The position numbers were made by a program, and so were the translations under genes. The notes under the pieces were generated by a model, which did no database searches, was not told the origin of the DNA, and saw only the letters and a list, made by a program, of their open reading frames with translations. Shown piece by piece: positions 49,153-58,333 of a stretch of 64,000 nt of DNA (positions are counted from its first letter, which is position 1; each line of letters opens with the position of its first letter). The DNA is from Tepidiphilus margaritifer DSM 15129 (lineage in GTDB: Bacteria > Pseudomonadota > Gammaproteobacteria > Burkholderiales > Rhodocyclaceae): contig NZ_AUDR01000014.1 in assembly GCF_000425565.1 (NCBI RefSeq), positions 124,001 to 188,000 of the forward strand, given 5' to 3'.

Positions 49153-49836
49153 TCAGTGCTCCTCCGGCGCTTCCAATACGTAACCCATGCCACGTACGGT
49201 GTGGATCAGCTTGACCTCATGCCCCTCATCAATCTTCGCGCGCAAGCGCCGGATGGCCACCTCGATCACATTGGTGTCGCTGTCGAAATTCATGTCCCAG
49301 ACCTGCGAGGCGATCAGCGAGCGGGGCAGGACCTCGCCATGACGGCGCATCAGCAGTTCCAGCAAGCCGAACTCTTTGGCCGTCAGTCTGATTCGTCGCC
49401 CGCCGCGTGAAACGCGTCGGCGCAGCAGGTCCAGTTCGAGGTCGGCCACGCGCAGCACGGTGCTCTCGTTGCCGCTGCGCCCTCGACGCAGGATCGTGCG
49501 CACGCGGGCCAGCAATTCGGCAAAGGAGAAAGGCTTGACCAGATAGTCGTCCGCACCGAGTTCAAGGCCTTTGACCCGGTCTTCCAGCTGATCGCGTGCG
49601 GTCAGGAACAGCACCGGCATCTGCAGGCCGCGATGGCGCAAGGACTGGAGTACCTGCCAGCCGTCGAGGCCGGGCAACATCACATCCAAAATCACCAGGT
49701 CGTATTCGCCCTGCAAGGCCAGGTGCAGGCCATCCGTGCCGTCCTGCGCCAGATCAACCACGAAACCCGCTTCGCTCAAGCCTTGACGCAGGTACTCGCC
49801 CGTTTTGGGTTCATCTTCGACGATCAGTATTTTCAT
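49153..49836 (-). CDS. copR: Heavy metal response regulator (CopR/CusR type)
   Basis: A 227-residue OmpR-family regulator. The receiver has [20 protein letters not shown], a phospho-aspartate in [13 protein letters not shown] near residue 51 and [14 protein letters not shown] near 101. The C-terminal winged helix (~130-225) ends [14 protein letters not shown]. It is divergent from copA, and a CopR-like box lies in the intergenic region, so it probably activates copAB and itself. Confidence 0.92.
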   Translation of the reverse strand: MKILIVEDEPKTGEYLRQGLSEAGFVVDLAQDGTDGLHLALQGEYDLVILDVMLPGLDGWQVLQSLRHRGLQMPVLFLTARDQLEDRVKGLELGADDYLVKPFSFAELLARVRTILRRGRSGNESTVLRVADLELDLLRRRVSRGGRRIRLTAKEFGLLELLMRRHGEVLPRSLIASQVWDMNFDSDTNVIEVAIRRLRAKIDEGHEVKLIHTVRGMGYVLEAPEEH

Positions 49837-49898
49837 GAGGGTGCTCCGCCATATCGAATAGCCGCTAGTGTGACGATTTTGGGCGCACCTGACACGAT

Positions 49899-49916
49899 GA
49901 TAACAAAAATGTAATC
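49899..49916 (+). promoter_or_regulatory. Candidate CopR-binding box
   Basis: GATAACA (49899-49905), AAAA, TGTAATC (49910-49916): an 18-bp dyad with one mismatch. It fits the TnACA-N4-TGTnA pattern I recall for copper response regulators of this family. It lies in the 155-bp region between copR and copA. Confidence 0.45.
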
Positions 49917-49991
49917 TGACAGACAGCTTCCTAACAGGGGTGGCCCTCTAGCATGTCATCCACGAAATCAGCAATTCATTGCGAGGAGCCC

Positions 49992-51851
49992 ATGCCACCC
50001 TTGAGACCGTTTCATTCACCGTTGCCGTTGGTGCCCGCTCGGCGGCGTTTCGTGCGCGGCTTGGTCGCTGGCGGCGTCATGATCGGCCTGTCACCCTGGC
50101 TGCGTGCTGCGGCGCAGGGGCTGTCCGACACGCGCACGGGTGCAGCGCCCGTGCTCAGCGGCACGAACATCGACCTGGTGGTCGGCGAATCGCCGGTCAA
50201 TTTCACCGGTAAGCCACGGATGGCGACCACCATCAATGGCTCCATCCCGGCGCCGACGCTCAAACTGCGGGAGGGCGACACAGTCACCATCCGCGTCACC
50301 AACCGCCTGCGCGAAGCCACGTCGATCCACTGGCACGGGATCATCCTGCCCTACCAGATGGACGGGGTACCCGGTATCAGTTTTCCGGGCATCCCCCCGG
50401 GCCAAACCTTCACTTATCAGTTCCGCCTCGAACAAACCGGCACCTACTGGTATCACTCGCACTCCGGCATGCAGGAGCAGACCGGCATGTACGGGGCGTT
50501 GATCGTCGAGCCGCGCGATGCCGACCCGATCCGTGCCGACCGGGACTACGTCGTGCACCTGTCCGACTGGACCGACGAAGACCCCATGCGGGTGCTCGCC
50601 AAGCTCAAGGTGCAGAGCGACTACTACAACTACCACCAGCCGACGGCCATTGACTTCTTCCGCGACGTCGCCGACATGGGGCTTTCCCGCGCACTCGACA
50701 AGCGTGCGATGTGGAACCAGATGCGGATGAACCCGACCGATCTGGCCGATCTCTCGGGGGCGACCTTGACCTACCTGATGAACGGCGTCACCCCTGCCGG
50801 CAATTGGACCGGCCTGTTTCGGCCGGGTGAGCGGGTGCGTCTGCGCTTCATCAATGGCGCGGCCAACACCTTCTATGACGTGCGCATCCCCGGGCTCAAG
50901 ATGACAGTGGTGCAAAGCGACGGGCAGAACGTCGAGCCCGTCACCGTCGATGAGTTCCGCTTCGGGCCGGGCGAGACCTACGACGTGATCGTCACGCCCC
51001 AGGAGGACGCCTACACGATCTTCGCGCAATCGATGGATCGAACGGGCTTTGCCCGCGGCACGCTCGCGGTGCGCGAGGGCTTGAGCGCCGCCGTGCCTGC
51101 GCTCGATCCCGTCGAATGGCTCACCATGGCCGACATGATGGGCGCGATGGATCACGGCGCGATGGGGCATGGCGGCTCGGCCATGGGCGCGATGGACCAC
51201 GCGGCGATGGGCCACGACATGCCGGGCATGAAGCACGACATGTCCGGCATGAACCATGGCGCGATGGCGATGGGCCATGGTCAGCACGCGATGCATGGCA
51301 TGGCTGGCGGCGCGTTGGCCAAGCCCAGCGCCACGGTCCGTCACGCACGCACGGAATACGGCCCAAGCACGGATATGCGGGTGGACATGCCGCGGACCAA
51401 TCTCGACGATCCGGGCATTGGCCTGCGCAACAACGGCCGGCGCGTGCTGACGCTGGCCGACCTCAAAACGATCGGCGGTCCTCTCGATCCTCGCGGCGCC
51501 GAGCGCGAGATCGAGCTGCACCTCACCGGCAACATGGAGCGCTATACCTGGTCGCTCGACGGCCTCGAGTTCGGCAAGAGCACGCCGGTGCACCTGAAGT
51601 ACGGCGAGCGGGTGCGCGTCATCCTGCACAACGACACGATGATGACGCACCCGATGCATTTGCACGGGATGTGGAGCGAGGTGGAAACGCCCGACGGGCA
51701 GTTCCTGGTGCGTCGCCACACCATCCCGGTTCAACCCGCGCAGCGCGTCAGCTTCCTCGTGACCGCCGACGCCCTGGGTCGCTGGGCCTGGCACTGCCAC
51801 CTGATGTTGCACATGGACATGGGCATGTTCCGCGAGGTGGTCGTGTCATGA
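49992..51851 (+). CDS. copA: Multicopper oxidase CopA (copper resistance)
   Basis: A 619-residue periplasmic oxidase that converts Cu(I) to Cu(II) and binds copper. A Tat signal is at the N-terminus (RRRFVRGLVAGG). Three cupredoxin domains supply the copper motifs HWHG near residue 113, HSHSG near 155, HPMHLHG near 553 and HCHLMLHMDMGMF near 600. A Met/His-rich stretch occupies ~379-440 (repeats like MDHGAMGHG and MPGMKHDM). ATG at 49992 with GAGGAG is preferred; ATG at 49953 in frame is possible. It is coupled to copB by ATGA. Confidence 0.95.
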   Translation: MPPLRPFHSPLPLVPARRRFVRGLVAGGVMIGLSPWLRAAAQGLSDTRTGAAPVLSGTNIDLVVGESPVNFTGKPRMATTINGSIPAPTLKLREGDTVTIRVTNRLREATSIHWHGIILPYQMDGVPGISFPGIPPGQTFTYQFRLEQTGTYWYHSHSGMQEQTGMYGALIVEPRDADPIRADRDYVVHLSDWTDEDPMRVLAKLKVQSDYYNYHQPTAIDFFRDVADMGLSRALDKRAMWNQMRMNPTDLADLSGATLTYLMNGVTPAGNWTGLFRPGERVRLRFINGAANTFYDVRIPGLKMTVVQSDGQNVEPVTVDEFRFGPGETYDVIVTPQEDAYTIFAQSMDRTGFARGTLAVREGLSAAVPALDPVEWLTMADMMGAMDHGAMGHGGSAMGAMDHAAMGHDMPGMKHDMSGMNHGAMAMGHGQHAMHGMAGGALAKPSATVRHARTEYGPSTDMRVDMPRTNLDDPGIGLRNNGRRVLTLADLKTIGGPLDPRGAEREIELHLTGNMERYTWSLDGLEFGKSTPVHLKYGERVRVILHNDTMMTHPMHLHGMWSEVETPDGQFLVRRHTIPVQPAQRVSFLVTADALGRWAWHCHLMLHMDMGMFREVVVS

Positions 51852-52801
51852 AACTCATCCAAGGACGATTCTCGATGAAACCCCGTTCTCTCTTCACTGC
51901 GGCGATGGTGTTGCTCGGTGCGGCACCCGTCTGGGCACAAACACCGATGGAAGGCGGCGGCCATGCCGCTCACTCGGGCGCGGCTGCCGCGCCGACGCGA
52001 GCCGAATCTCCCGCGAATGCCCCCAGCGCCACCATGGACCACGGCAGCATGAACATGCAGGGCGGCCCCGCACCCGCCGATGCCCGTGATCCGCACGCGT
52101 ATTCCAATGGCTTGACTTTGGAGTCGGGCCCTTACGTACTCCCCGGGCCACGGCAACTTCGGCTGTCCGATGAACATGCGTTCGGCAGCGTGCTGCTCGA
52201 TCGCCTGGAGCGCGTCTACACGAAGGACGGGAACGCGACCGCCTATGACGCGCAAGCCTGGTTCGGCAGCACCTACGACCGCCTGGTCCTCAAGGCTGAA
52301 GGTGACGTCGCCAAAGGCAAATTGGAGGAGGCACGCACGGAGGTCCTGTGGGGCCATGCGATCGCCTCGTACTGGGACACCCAACTCGGGGTACGGCAGG
52401 ACAGCGGCACGGGGCCTGACCGGACCTGGCTCGCTTTCGGCATCCAGGGGCTCGCGCCGTACTGGTTCGATGTCGATGCCACCGCCTACGTCGGCAGCTC
52501 GGGACGCACGGCACTGCGCCTGTCGGGCGAGTACGAACTCCTGCTCACCCAGCGCCTGATTCTGCAGCCCCGCATGGAAGTCAATCTGTATGGCCAGCGC
52601 GATGAAGCGCGTGGCCTGGGAAGTGGGCTGGCCGATGCGGCGGCAGGCCTGCGCCTGCGTTACGAGTTCTCGCGCCAGTTCGCGCCCTACGTCGGCGTCG
52701 AATGGGCTGGCAAGTTCGGACAGACCGCCGATTTTGCGCGCGCCGAAGGACAGCGTACCCGGGAAACGCGTTATGTGGCGGGTGTGCGGCTGTGGTTCTA
52801 G
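51848..52801 (+). CDS. copB: Copper resistance protein B (outer membrane)
   Basis: A 317-residue CopB. The signal peptide follows a second in-frame ATG at 51875 (MKPRSLFTAAMVLL...WAQ), which has AAGGA 9 bp upstream, so 51875 may be the true start; 51848 overlaps the copA stop. A Met/His-rich linker (MDHGSMNMQG near residue 64) precedes an outer-membrane beta-barrel region ending in YVAGVRLWF, with the C-terminal Phe typical of outer membrane proteins. It partners CopA in copper sequestration. Confidence 0.92.
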   Translation: MKLIQGRFSMKPRSLFTAAMVLLGAAPVWAQTPMEGGGHAAHSGAAAAPTRAESPANAPSATMDHGSMNMQGGPAPADARDPHAYSNGLTLESGPYVLPGPRQLRLSDEHAFGSVLLDRLERVYTKDGNATAYDAQAWFGSTYDRLVLKAEGDVAKGKLEEARTEVLWGHAIASYWDTQLGVRQDSGTGPDRTWLAFGIQGLAPYWFDVDATAYVGSSGRTALRLSGEYELLLTQRLILQPRMEVNLYGQRDEARGLGSGLADAAAGLRLRYEFSRQFAPYVGVEWAGKFGQTADFARAEGQRTRETRYVAGVRLWF

Positions 52802-52852
52802 AAGCCGCCACGCGCAACTCCGATCTTATTCACCAACCCTAAGGAGAAACCG

Positions 52853-53377
52853 ATGATGAAGAAAACCCTGAGCGTTTTGATGCTGGCCGCCTTGCCTGTG
52901 TTGGCGCTGGCCGGTGGGGGCCATCAGGGCGGCCATGGCATGGCCGGGCATGACATGCAGGGCATGCACGGCATGCACGGTTCGATGCACGGGGACACAT
53001 CACCCTCCGAAGTCGGCAAACCAGGCGATCCCGCCAAGGTCGACCGCACCATCGAGGTGGTCATGGACGACTCGATGCGGTTCACGCCGGCGAACATCGC
53101 GGTCAAGAAGGGCGAGACCATCCGCTTTTTCGTCAAGAACACGGGCAAGGTGCCGCACGAAATGGTGATCGGCTCAATGAAGGAACTCAAGGCGCACGCC
53201 GAGATGATGCGCAAGATGCCCCAGATGCAGCATGCCGAGCCGAACATGGTGACGCTCCAGCCTGGCCAGCGCGGCGGGCTGGTTTGGCAGTTCGATCAGC
53301 CCGGTACGGTGGACTTCGCCTGCCTCGTCCCCGGCCATATGGAAGCGGGCATGGCGGGCAAGATCGTCGTCGAATAA
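52853..53377 (+). CDS. Met/His-rich cupredoxin domain protein
   Basis: A 174-residue exported protein. After the signal peptide (residues 1-20) comes a His/Met-rich stretch (GHQGGHGMAGHDMQGMHGM) and then a plastocyanin/azurin-like cupredoxin fold (~65-174). Likely type 1 copper ligands are H in KVPHEMVIG, C in DFACLVPGHMEAGM and the following H and M. An AAGGAG site precedes ATG at 52853; ATG at 52856 is also possible. It probably stores or hands on periplasmic copper for the CopA/CopB pair. Confidence 0.88.
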   Translation: MMKKTLSVLMLAALPVLALAGGGHQGGHGMAGHDMQGMHGMHGSMHGDTSPSEVGKPGDPAKVDRTIEVVMDDSMRFTPANIAVKKGETIRFFVKNTGKVPHEMVIGSMKELKAHAEMMRKMPQMQHAEPNMVTLQPGQRGGLVWQFDQPGTVDFACLVPGHMEAGMAGKIVVE

Positions 53378-53401
53378 GCAGCGTCACCGGGAGTCCTTAT
53401 C

Positions 53402-53884
53402 ATGCACCAAACCGTTGATCAACCGTTCCCCCGGCGGCGCAGGCTGCTGCTGGCGGTGCTTGCGCTGAGTCTTCCCTCCCTGGCACCAGCCGCCGCACCG
53501 CAGACGCTTGCCGTGCAGGTGTGGAAGGACCCGAACTGTGGGTGTTGCAAGGACTGGATTGCCCACCTGGAGAAAAGCGGATTCCGCGTGAGTGCCGTCG
53601 ACCAGGGCAACAGCGCAGCCCGCACTCGCCTCGGGATGCCGCAGAAATTCGGTTCCTGCCATACGGCCCTGATCCAGGGCTATGTGATCGAAGGCCACGT
53701 ACCCGCAACGGACATCCAGCGGCTGCTCAAGGAAAAGCCCCAAGCCCTGGGCTTGGCGGTGCCGGGCATGCCCATTGGTTCACCCGGCATGGATGGTGTC
53801 GCCTACGGAGGACGCCGTGATGCCTACAAAGTCTTGCTGGTTGGGAAAGACGGAGCAGCGCAAGTTTTCGGTTCTTATCCGTGA
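53402..53884 (+). CDS. DUF411 domain exported metal-binding protein
   Basis: A 160-residue protein with a basic N-terminal region and signal peptide (RRRRLLLAVLALSLPSL...APAAA). The DUF411 core shows a CGCC motif (KDPNCGCCKDWI, near residue 47), C near 80 in FGSCHTALI, GYVIEGHVPA and GMPIGSPGM. Members occur in copper and silver resistance operons; the CGCC motif suggests Cu(I) binding. It follows the cupredoxin gene by 24 bp in the same operon. Confidence 0.88.
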   Translation: MHQTVDQPFPRRRRLLLAVLALSLPSLAPAAAPQTLAVQVWKDPNCGCCKDWIAHLEKSGFRVSAVDQGNSAARTRLGMPQKFGSCHTALIQGYVIEGHVPATDIQRLLKEKPQALGLAVPGMPIGSPGMDGVAYGGRRDAYKVLLVGKDGAAQVFGSYP

Positions 53885-54000
53885 AGAAACCATGCACTGA
53901 CCGTGTGCCGATTGGATCCATGAGGCGCAGCAGCGGTCTTGCAACCTGGAACAGGAGGCCGGCGCCGACCGCGCCGATCCTCGATGAAGGGAACACCGCG

Positions 54001-54255
54001 ATGAACGCGACTGACCAAGAACACCTCCACGACACGCGCGGCCAGTCCAGCCTGAATCGGCGCATGAGGACCGCGTTGCTGATGGTTGCCCTCATCGGCG
54101 GCTTCTATCTGCTGCGCGAGCACTGGATCCATGTCGCAGGCAATTGGGTGTACCTGTTGCTGCTGGCGTGCCCGCTGATGCACCTGCTGCATGGCCACGG
54201 TGGCGATGGCGGGCATGGTGCGCCGCCCGACAAACCCGCCAACAGGGAGGCGTGA
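54001..54255 (+). CDS. DUF2933 domain small membrane protein
   Basis: An 84-residue protein with two closely spaced hydrophobic segments (~24-36 and ~46-62) and the DUF2933 pattern ending in a His/Gly-rich tail ([15 protein letters not shown]). ATG at 54001 has GAAGGGA upstream and is preferred over a GTG at 53881, which would add an unlikely 40 residues. It lies between the DUF411 gene and the copper ATPase gene, so a small accessory role in copper export is inferred. Confidence 0.8.
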   Translation: MNATDQEHLHDTRGQSSLNRRMRTALLMVALIGGFYLLREHWIHVAGNWVYLLLLACPLMHLLHGHGGDGGHGAPPDKPANREA

Positions 54256-54259
54256 AGTC

Positions 54260-56617
54260 ATGGACCTGCGATCAGACCACGAACACCGCCAACACGCCCA
54301 CGACCACCCGAGCGCACTGCAGTGGGCCGAAGGTCTGAAGGACCCTGTCTGCGGCATGGACGTGACCGCGCAGTCCGAGCACCACGTCGAGCACGCAGGC
54401 CGACTCTTTTACTTCTGCAGCGCCAAGTGCCGGGCGAAGTTCGTCGCCGAGCCGGCGCGCTATGCCTACAGCGGCCATGAGCCTTCGTCTGTCGAAGCGC
54501 CGGCCCTGGCGGCAGGCACGATCTACACCTGCCCCATGCACCCCGAGATCCGGCAGGATCACCCCGGCTATTGTCCGAAGTGCGGCATGGCGCTGGAGCC
54601 GGTGCTGCCGGATCTCGAAGGAGAAGAGAGTCCCGAGCTGCGCGATTTCCAGCGCCGCTTCTGGTGCACCCTGCCGCTGACCGTCATGGTCACTGTGCTT
54701 GCCATGTTCGGCCACCAGTTGCATTGGTTCGAGGCGCGCACACAGACCTGGATCGAACTCGTTCTGTCCCTGCCCATCGTCCTGTGGGCGGGTCGGCCGT
54801 TCTTCGTGCGCGGCTGGCAGTCCGTGGTCCATCGCAGCCCGAACATGTGGACCCTGATCGCGCTGGGCACCGGGGCGGCGTTCGTCTACAGCGTGGCGGC
54901 GACCGTGGCCCCACAACTGTTCCCGGACTCGTTCGTGTCCATGGGACGGGTCGCGGTGTACTTCGAGGCGGCGGCGGTGATCATTTCCCTGACCCTGCTG
55001 GGGCAGGTACTGGAACTCAAGGCGCGTTCGCAGACCTCGGCCGCCATCAAGTCCTTGCTCGAACTGGCCCCCAAGACCGCCCGGCGCCTTCGCGACGATG
55101 GCACGGAAGAGGACGTGCCCCTGACGCACATCCATGTCGGCGATCGGCTGCGCATTCGACCCGGCGAAAAGGTTCCGGTAGATGGTACGGTAATCGAGGG
55201 CAGCAGCGCTGTGGACGAATCGATGCTGACGGGGGAGTCCCTGCCCGTGACCAAGCGGGTGGGCGACAAGGTCATCGGTGGGACGCTCAATACCAGTGGC
55301 GCGCTCGTCATGGTCGCCGAACGTGTCGGCTCGGCGACCATGCTGTCCCAGATTGTGCAGATGGTGGCGCAGGCGCAGCGGTCCAAGGCGCCGATGCAGC
55401 GCATGGCCGATGTCGTGGCGGGCTATTTCGTGGTCGCGGTGGTGTCCATCGCCGTGCTGACCTTTTTTGCCTGGGGCCTGTTCGGGCCGGAACCGCGTTG
55501 GGTTTTTGGCCTCATCAACGCCGTGTCTGTGCTGATCATCGCCTGCCCCTGCGCGCTGGGCTTGGCCACGCCCATGTCGATCATGGTGGCGACCGGGCGA
55601 GGGGCTACGCAGGGGGTGCTGTTTCGCGATGCCGCCGCGATCGAGAAAATGCGCCAGGTCGATACCCTGATCGTCGACAAGACCGGCACATTGACCGAGG
55701 GCCGGCCGCGCTATCAGACGACGATCGCAGCCGAAGGCTTCACCGCCGGCGAAGCCTTGCGACTGGCTGCCAGCCTCGACCAGGGCAGCGAGCACCCGCT
55801 GGCGGAAGCCATCGTCACGGCCGCGCGCGAGCAGGGCCTGGTGCTCTCACGCGCCGAGGAGTTCGACTCGCACTCAGGCATCGGCGTGCGCGGGCGCGTC
55901 GATGGACATGCCGTGGCACTGGGCAACACCGCGCTGATGGAACAGCTCGGTGTGGACGTGCGGCCATTGGCCGAGCGGGCGGAGGCGCTGCGCGGTGAGG
56001 GTGCCAGCGTGATGCATCTGGCCGTCGATGGCGTGCTCGCCGCAGTCCTGGCCGTCGCCGACCCGGTGAAGAAGACCACACCGCAAGCGCTGGCGTCGCT
56101 GCGCGCGGAGGGCTTGCGCGTCGTCATGGCCACGGGCGACGGTCTGACCACGGCCAAGGCCGTGGCGGCGCGCTTGGGCATCGATGAGGTGCATGGCGAG
56201 GTCAAGCCCGCCGACAAACTGCAACTGGTGGAGCGGCTGCAGCGCGAGGGGCGTATCGTTGCGATGGCTGGTGACGGCATCAATGATGCCCCGGCCTTGG
56301 CAAAGGCCGACGTCGGTATCGCCATGGGCACCGGCACCGACGTGGCGATGAACAGCGCACAGATCACGCTCGTCAAGGGTGACCTGCGCGGTATTGCGGT
56401 GGCGCGCGCCTTGTCAGTGGCCACGGTCCGCAACATGAAGCAGAACCTGATGTTCGCCTTTCTCTACAACGCACTGGGCATTCCCATTGCGGCCGGCGTG
56501 CTGTATCCGCTCACCGGTTGGCTGCTTTCACCGTTGATCGCCGCCCTGGCGATGAGTTTCAGCTCCGCATCGGTGATCGGCAATGCGCTGCGTTTGCGCG
56601 GCGTCCGTCTTGTCTGA
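54260..56617 (+). CDS. Copper-translocating P1B-type ATPase
   Basis: A 785-residue heavy-metal ATPase that pumps Cu(I), and perhaps Ag(I), out of the cytoplasm. The N-terminus has a His-rich stretch ([11 protein letters not shown]), a YHS domain (~25-75; [15 protein letters not shown]) and a heavy-metal-binding domain (CPMHPEI, CPKCGM near 105). The core has the actuator TGES near 330, CPC in ACPCALGLA near 430, the phosphorylation site DKTGTLTEG near 474 and [10 protein letters not shown] near 672. GGGAGG precedes the start. It resembles CopF/SilP-type pumps. Confidence 0.95.
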   Translation: MDLRSDHEHRQHAHDHPSALQWAEGLKDPVCGMDVTAQSEHHVEHAGRLFYFCSAKCRAKFVAEPARYAYSGHEPSSVEAPALAAGTIYTCPMHPEIRQDHPGYCPKCGMALEPVLPDLEGEESPELRDFQRRFWCTLPLTVMVTVLAMFGHQLHWFEARTQTWIELVLSLPIVLWAGRPFFVRGWQSVVHRSPNMWTLIALGTGAAFVYSVAATVAPQLFPDSFVSMGRVAVYFEAAAVIISLTLLGQVLELKARSQTSAAIKSLLELAPKTARRLRDDGTEEDVPLTHIHVGDRLRIRPGEKVPVDGTVIEGSSAVDESMLTGESLPVTKRVGDKVIGGTLNTSGALVMVAERVGSATMLSQIVQMVAQAQRSKAPMQRMADVVAGYFVVAVVSIAVLTFFAWGLFGPEPRWVFGLINAVSVLIIACPCALGLATPMSIMVATGRGATQGVLFRDAAAIEKMRQVDTLIVDKTGTLTEGRPRYQTTIAAEGFTAGEALRLAASLDQGSEHPLAEAIVTAAREQGLVLSRAEEFDSHSGIGVRGRVDGHAVALGNTALMEQLGVDVRPLAERAEALRGEGASVMHLAVDGVLAAVLAVADPVKKTTPQALASLRAEGLRVVMATGDGLTTAKAVAARLGIDEVHGEVKPADKLQLVERLQREGRIVAMAGDGINDAPALAKADVGIAMGTGTDVAMNSAQITLVKGDLRGIAVARALSVATVRNMKQNLMFAFLYNALGIPIAAGVLYPLTGWLLSPLIAALAMSFSSASVIGNALRLRGVRLV

Positions 56618-56960
56618 ACACGAGGATCGTCGCGCGTGCCGTGGTGGGTGCTGGTTGCACTCCCAGATCGCTGGGTCTGTCGTATCGGTTGCCACCCGAC
56701 GTTGGACACCTGATCCCTATCGAGGCCTGGAATGCTCTCGACCACGGCACCTGAGCCGCCTCACACCGATACCGCACTTGGCGCCCAGTCGGCATCGCCA
56801 TAAGCACTTGCACCGATGTGGCGATGAGTCCGCGCCCCGCCTCGGTGAGCAGGAATGCATTGAGATTGGCACACGATTAATCCCGATCCCATCCCGAATG
56901 GAATCTGATATATACGTAACGGCCGTCTCATCTTCCCGTCAGCGGTGACTTCGCAGAATA
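56618..56960. other. Gene-poor stretch between the copper ATPase gene and copK
   Basis: About 400 bp separates the ATPase stop from the copK start. Short open frames exist on both strands, but none has a recognised domain, a good ribosome-binding site or the codon pattern of its neighbours. It may be decayed island DNA. Confidence 0.5.
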
Positions 56961-56978
56961 CATACTGTGCAGTCGCAC

Positions 56979-57000
56979 AAGGCATTGACAGAAATGCCTT
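56979..57000 (+). promoter_or_regulatory. Perfect palindrome upstream of copK
   Basis: AAGGCATT (56979-56986), GACAGA, AATGCCTT (56993-57000): 8-bp perfect arms around a 6-bp centre, ending 12 bp before the AAAGGAG ribosome-binding site of copK. It could be an operator or an mRNA leader hairpin. A second inverted pair, TGTGC/GCACA, lies just upstream at 56966-56979. Confidence 0.45.
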
Positions 57001-57026
57001 CACGTTTGATTGAAAGGAGTGTAGAG

Positions 57027-57323
57027 ATGAAAGCCAGGATTACCGCTGTTGTCGCCGCCACCGTGCTGAGCGCCATCGTAACCCCATCGTTCGCTGGTGA
57101 CGCGGCAGCGGCCAGCGCCAAGAAAATGTTCCTCCTCAAGGACGGTGGAACCCTGTATGTATTCGAGGACGGCAAGACGGCGCTGGAAGACAAGTTCGGA
57201 CGGGCTATCAACCTGAAAGAGGGGCAATCGCTCGAAACGGTCGATGGCCAGAAGATTACAGCCAACGGCAACGAGGTCGCTCGACTCGATGGTCTTCTCC
57301 GTCAGGGTCATTCCGGCGGTTGA
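57027..57323 (+). CDS. copK: CopK family periplasmic copper-binding protein
   Basis: A 98-residue protein. The signal peptide spans residues 1-23 (ends SFAGD). The mature part matches CopK of Cupriavidus metallidurans: FLLKDGGTLYVFEDGKTALEDKFG, then GNEVARLDGLLRQGHSGG. CopK binds Cu(I) through methionines and Cu(II) near the N-terminus. Here few methionines remain in the mature chain (one at residue 34, in KKMFLLKD), fewer than I recall for the C. metallidurans protein. AAAGGAG precedes ATG at 57027. Confidence 0.85.
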   Translation: MKARITAVVAATVLSAIVTPSFAGDAAAASAKKMFLLKDGGTLYVFEDGKTALEDKFGRAINLKEGQSLETVDGQKITANGNEVARLDGLLRQGHSGG

Positions 57324-57574
57324 CTACTCGATTCAATTCGTGAACTGCACGCCAGCGGATGTCGGGCCAACTCGTTGACCAACACGCGCTGGCGGGCCAT
57401 CGGTCATAGCTGGGGCTAACCACTCGATGGTAGGCTGCGACGCTACCGGTCAATCGGCGCCGCACAAGGTGAGAGTCCGCCCTGCACTGACTGACCGGCG
57501 TTCATTGCCGAGGCCATTGCGTCCACAACAACCCGCAGGATTGCCCGGGATTGCTCAATCGTTGAGAGAGTGGG

Positions 57575-58093
57575 TTGGATTCCGGTCGCGTCTGCACCAC
57601 CAGTAAAATCAAGCAGTTACGAGATTCTCGTCATACGCACATCTCCTACTCTCCCCTACCCCCTCCTCGCCGCTCCCTCGCCAAAGTCGCCGAGTACATC
57701 GCCGCTCTCGGCGAACGCGCGCCGACGGAGTTCGTCCTGTACACCAAAGAATTCGTCGACGAACTGTGCCATCCGGACAACGATCCGCCGCAGCGCAAGG
57801 CGCTGATGATCGCGGAACAACCGCGCGTTTTGGCGATTCCCTGGATGAACGCGATGCTCGCCGCCATGGCCGAGATGATCGCCGAGAGGGCTGGCATTCC
57901 CGTCCCTGATTGGGCCAACGAGCCCGAACGTTTCCTGCCCGAACCCCTCGTCTTCGGCTATAGCCCGCAATCGCAGGCCATGGCCATCGAACTCACCCCA
58001 GCGGCGTTCGCGCGCAGGAATCTCTTCTGCGGTCAGATAACCCTATACACGAATCGATGGGAAATCGTGCGGCAGCGGCGTTCGACGGGTTGA
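57575..58093 (+). CDS. Hypothetical protein, probably N-terminally truncated
   Basis: The open frame begins with TTG and has no ribosome-binding site. A convincing protein sequence starts only at about 57690 (AKVAEYIAALGERAPTEFV). The segment WMNAMLAAMAEMIAERAGI, PVPDWANEPERFLPEPL and TPAAFARRNLF resembles a region I associate with proteins next to helix-turn-helix or toxin-antitoxin modules; no catalytic motif is visible. It converges on the sbcC remnant. The 250 bp upstream (57324-57574) shows no gene. Confidence 0.5.
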   Translation: MDSGRVCTTSKIKQLRDSRHTHISYSPLPPPRRSLAKVAEYIAALGERAPTEFVLYTKEFVDELCHPDNDPPQRKALMIAEQPRVLAIPWMNAMLAAMAEMIAERAGIPVPDWANEPERFLPEPLVFGYSPQSQAMAIELTPAAFARRNLFCGQITLYTNRWEIVRQRRSTG

Positions 58094-58105
58094 ATCCTGC
58101 CGCGA

Positions 58106-58333
58106 TCACCCCACCATCCCGACCCGGACCTGGCTGCCGCTCCTGCCGGGGATCACCTCGATGCCGACTTCGATCCGGCGCTTGAGCTCATCGACGTGGG
58201 AGATGATGCCGACCATTCGACCCTTTTGCCGAAGCTCACTCAGGGCTTTCATCGCCATGTCGAGTGACTCGGGATCGAGGCTGCCAAACCCTTCGTCGAT
58301 GAAGAGGGTGTCGAACCGATCGGGACTAATCAC
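58106..58333 (-). pseudogene. sbcC: C-terminal remnant of exonuclease subunit SbcC
   Basis: Seventy-five residues match the last part of SbcC: the Walker B/D-loop block FDTLFIDEGFGSLDPESLD, then RMVGIISHVDELKRRI and the C-terminal strand. Normal SbcC has about 1000 residues; Walker A, the coiled coil and the ABC signature are missing. The break at ~58333 is followed by AT-rich sequence (58334-58375). It marks the right junction of the accessory region. Expression as a functional protein is unlikely. Confidence 0.85.

Noticed and set aside
57400-57560. Group II intron or insertion-sequence end, suggested by GTGAGAGTCCGCCCTG
   Set aside because: Only a short stretch looks suggestive. No reverse transcriptase, transposase or terminal inverted repeats are near.
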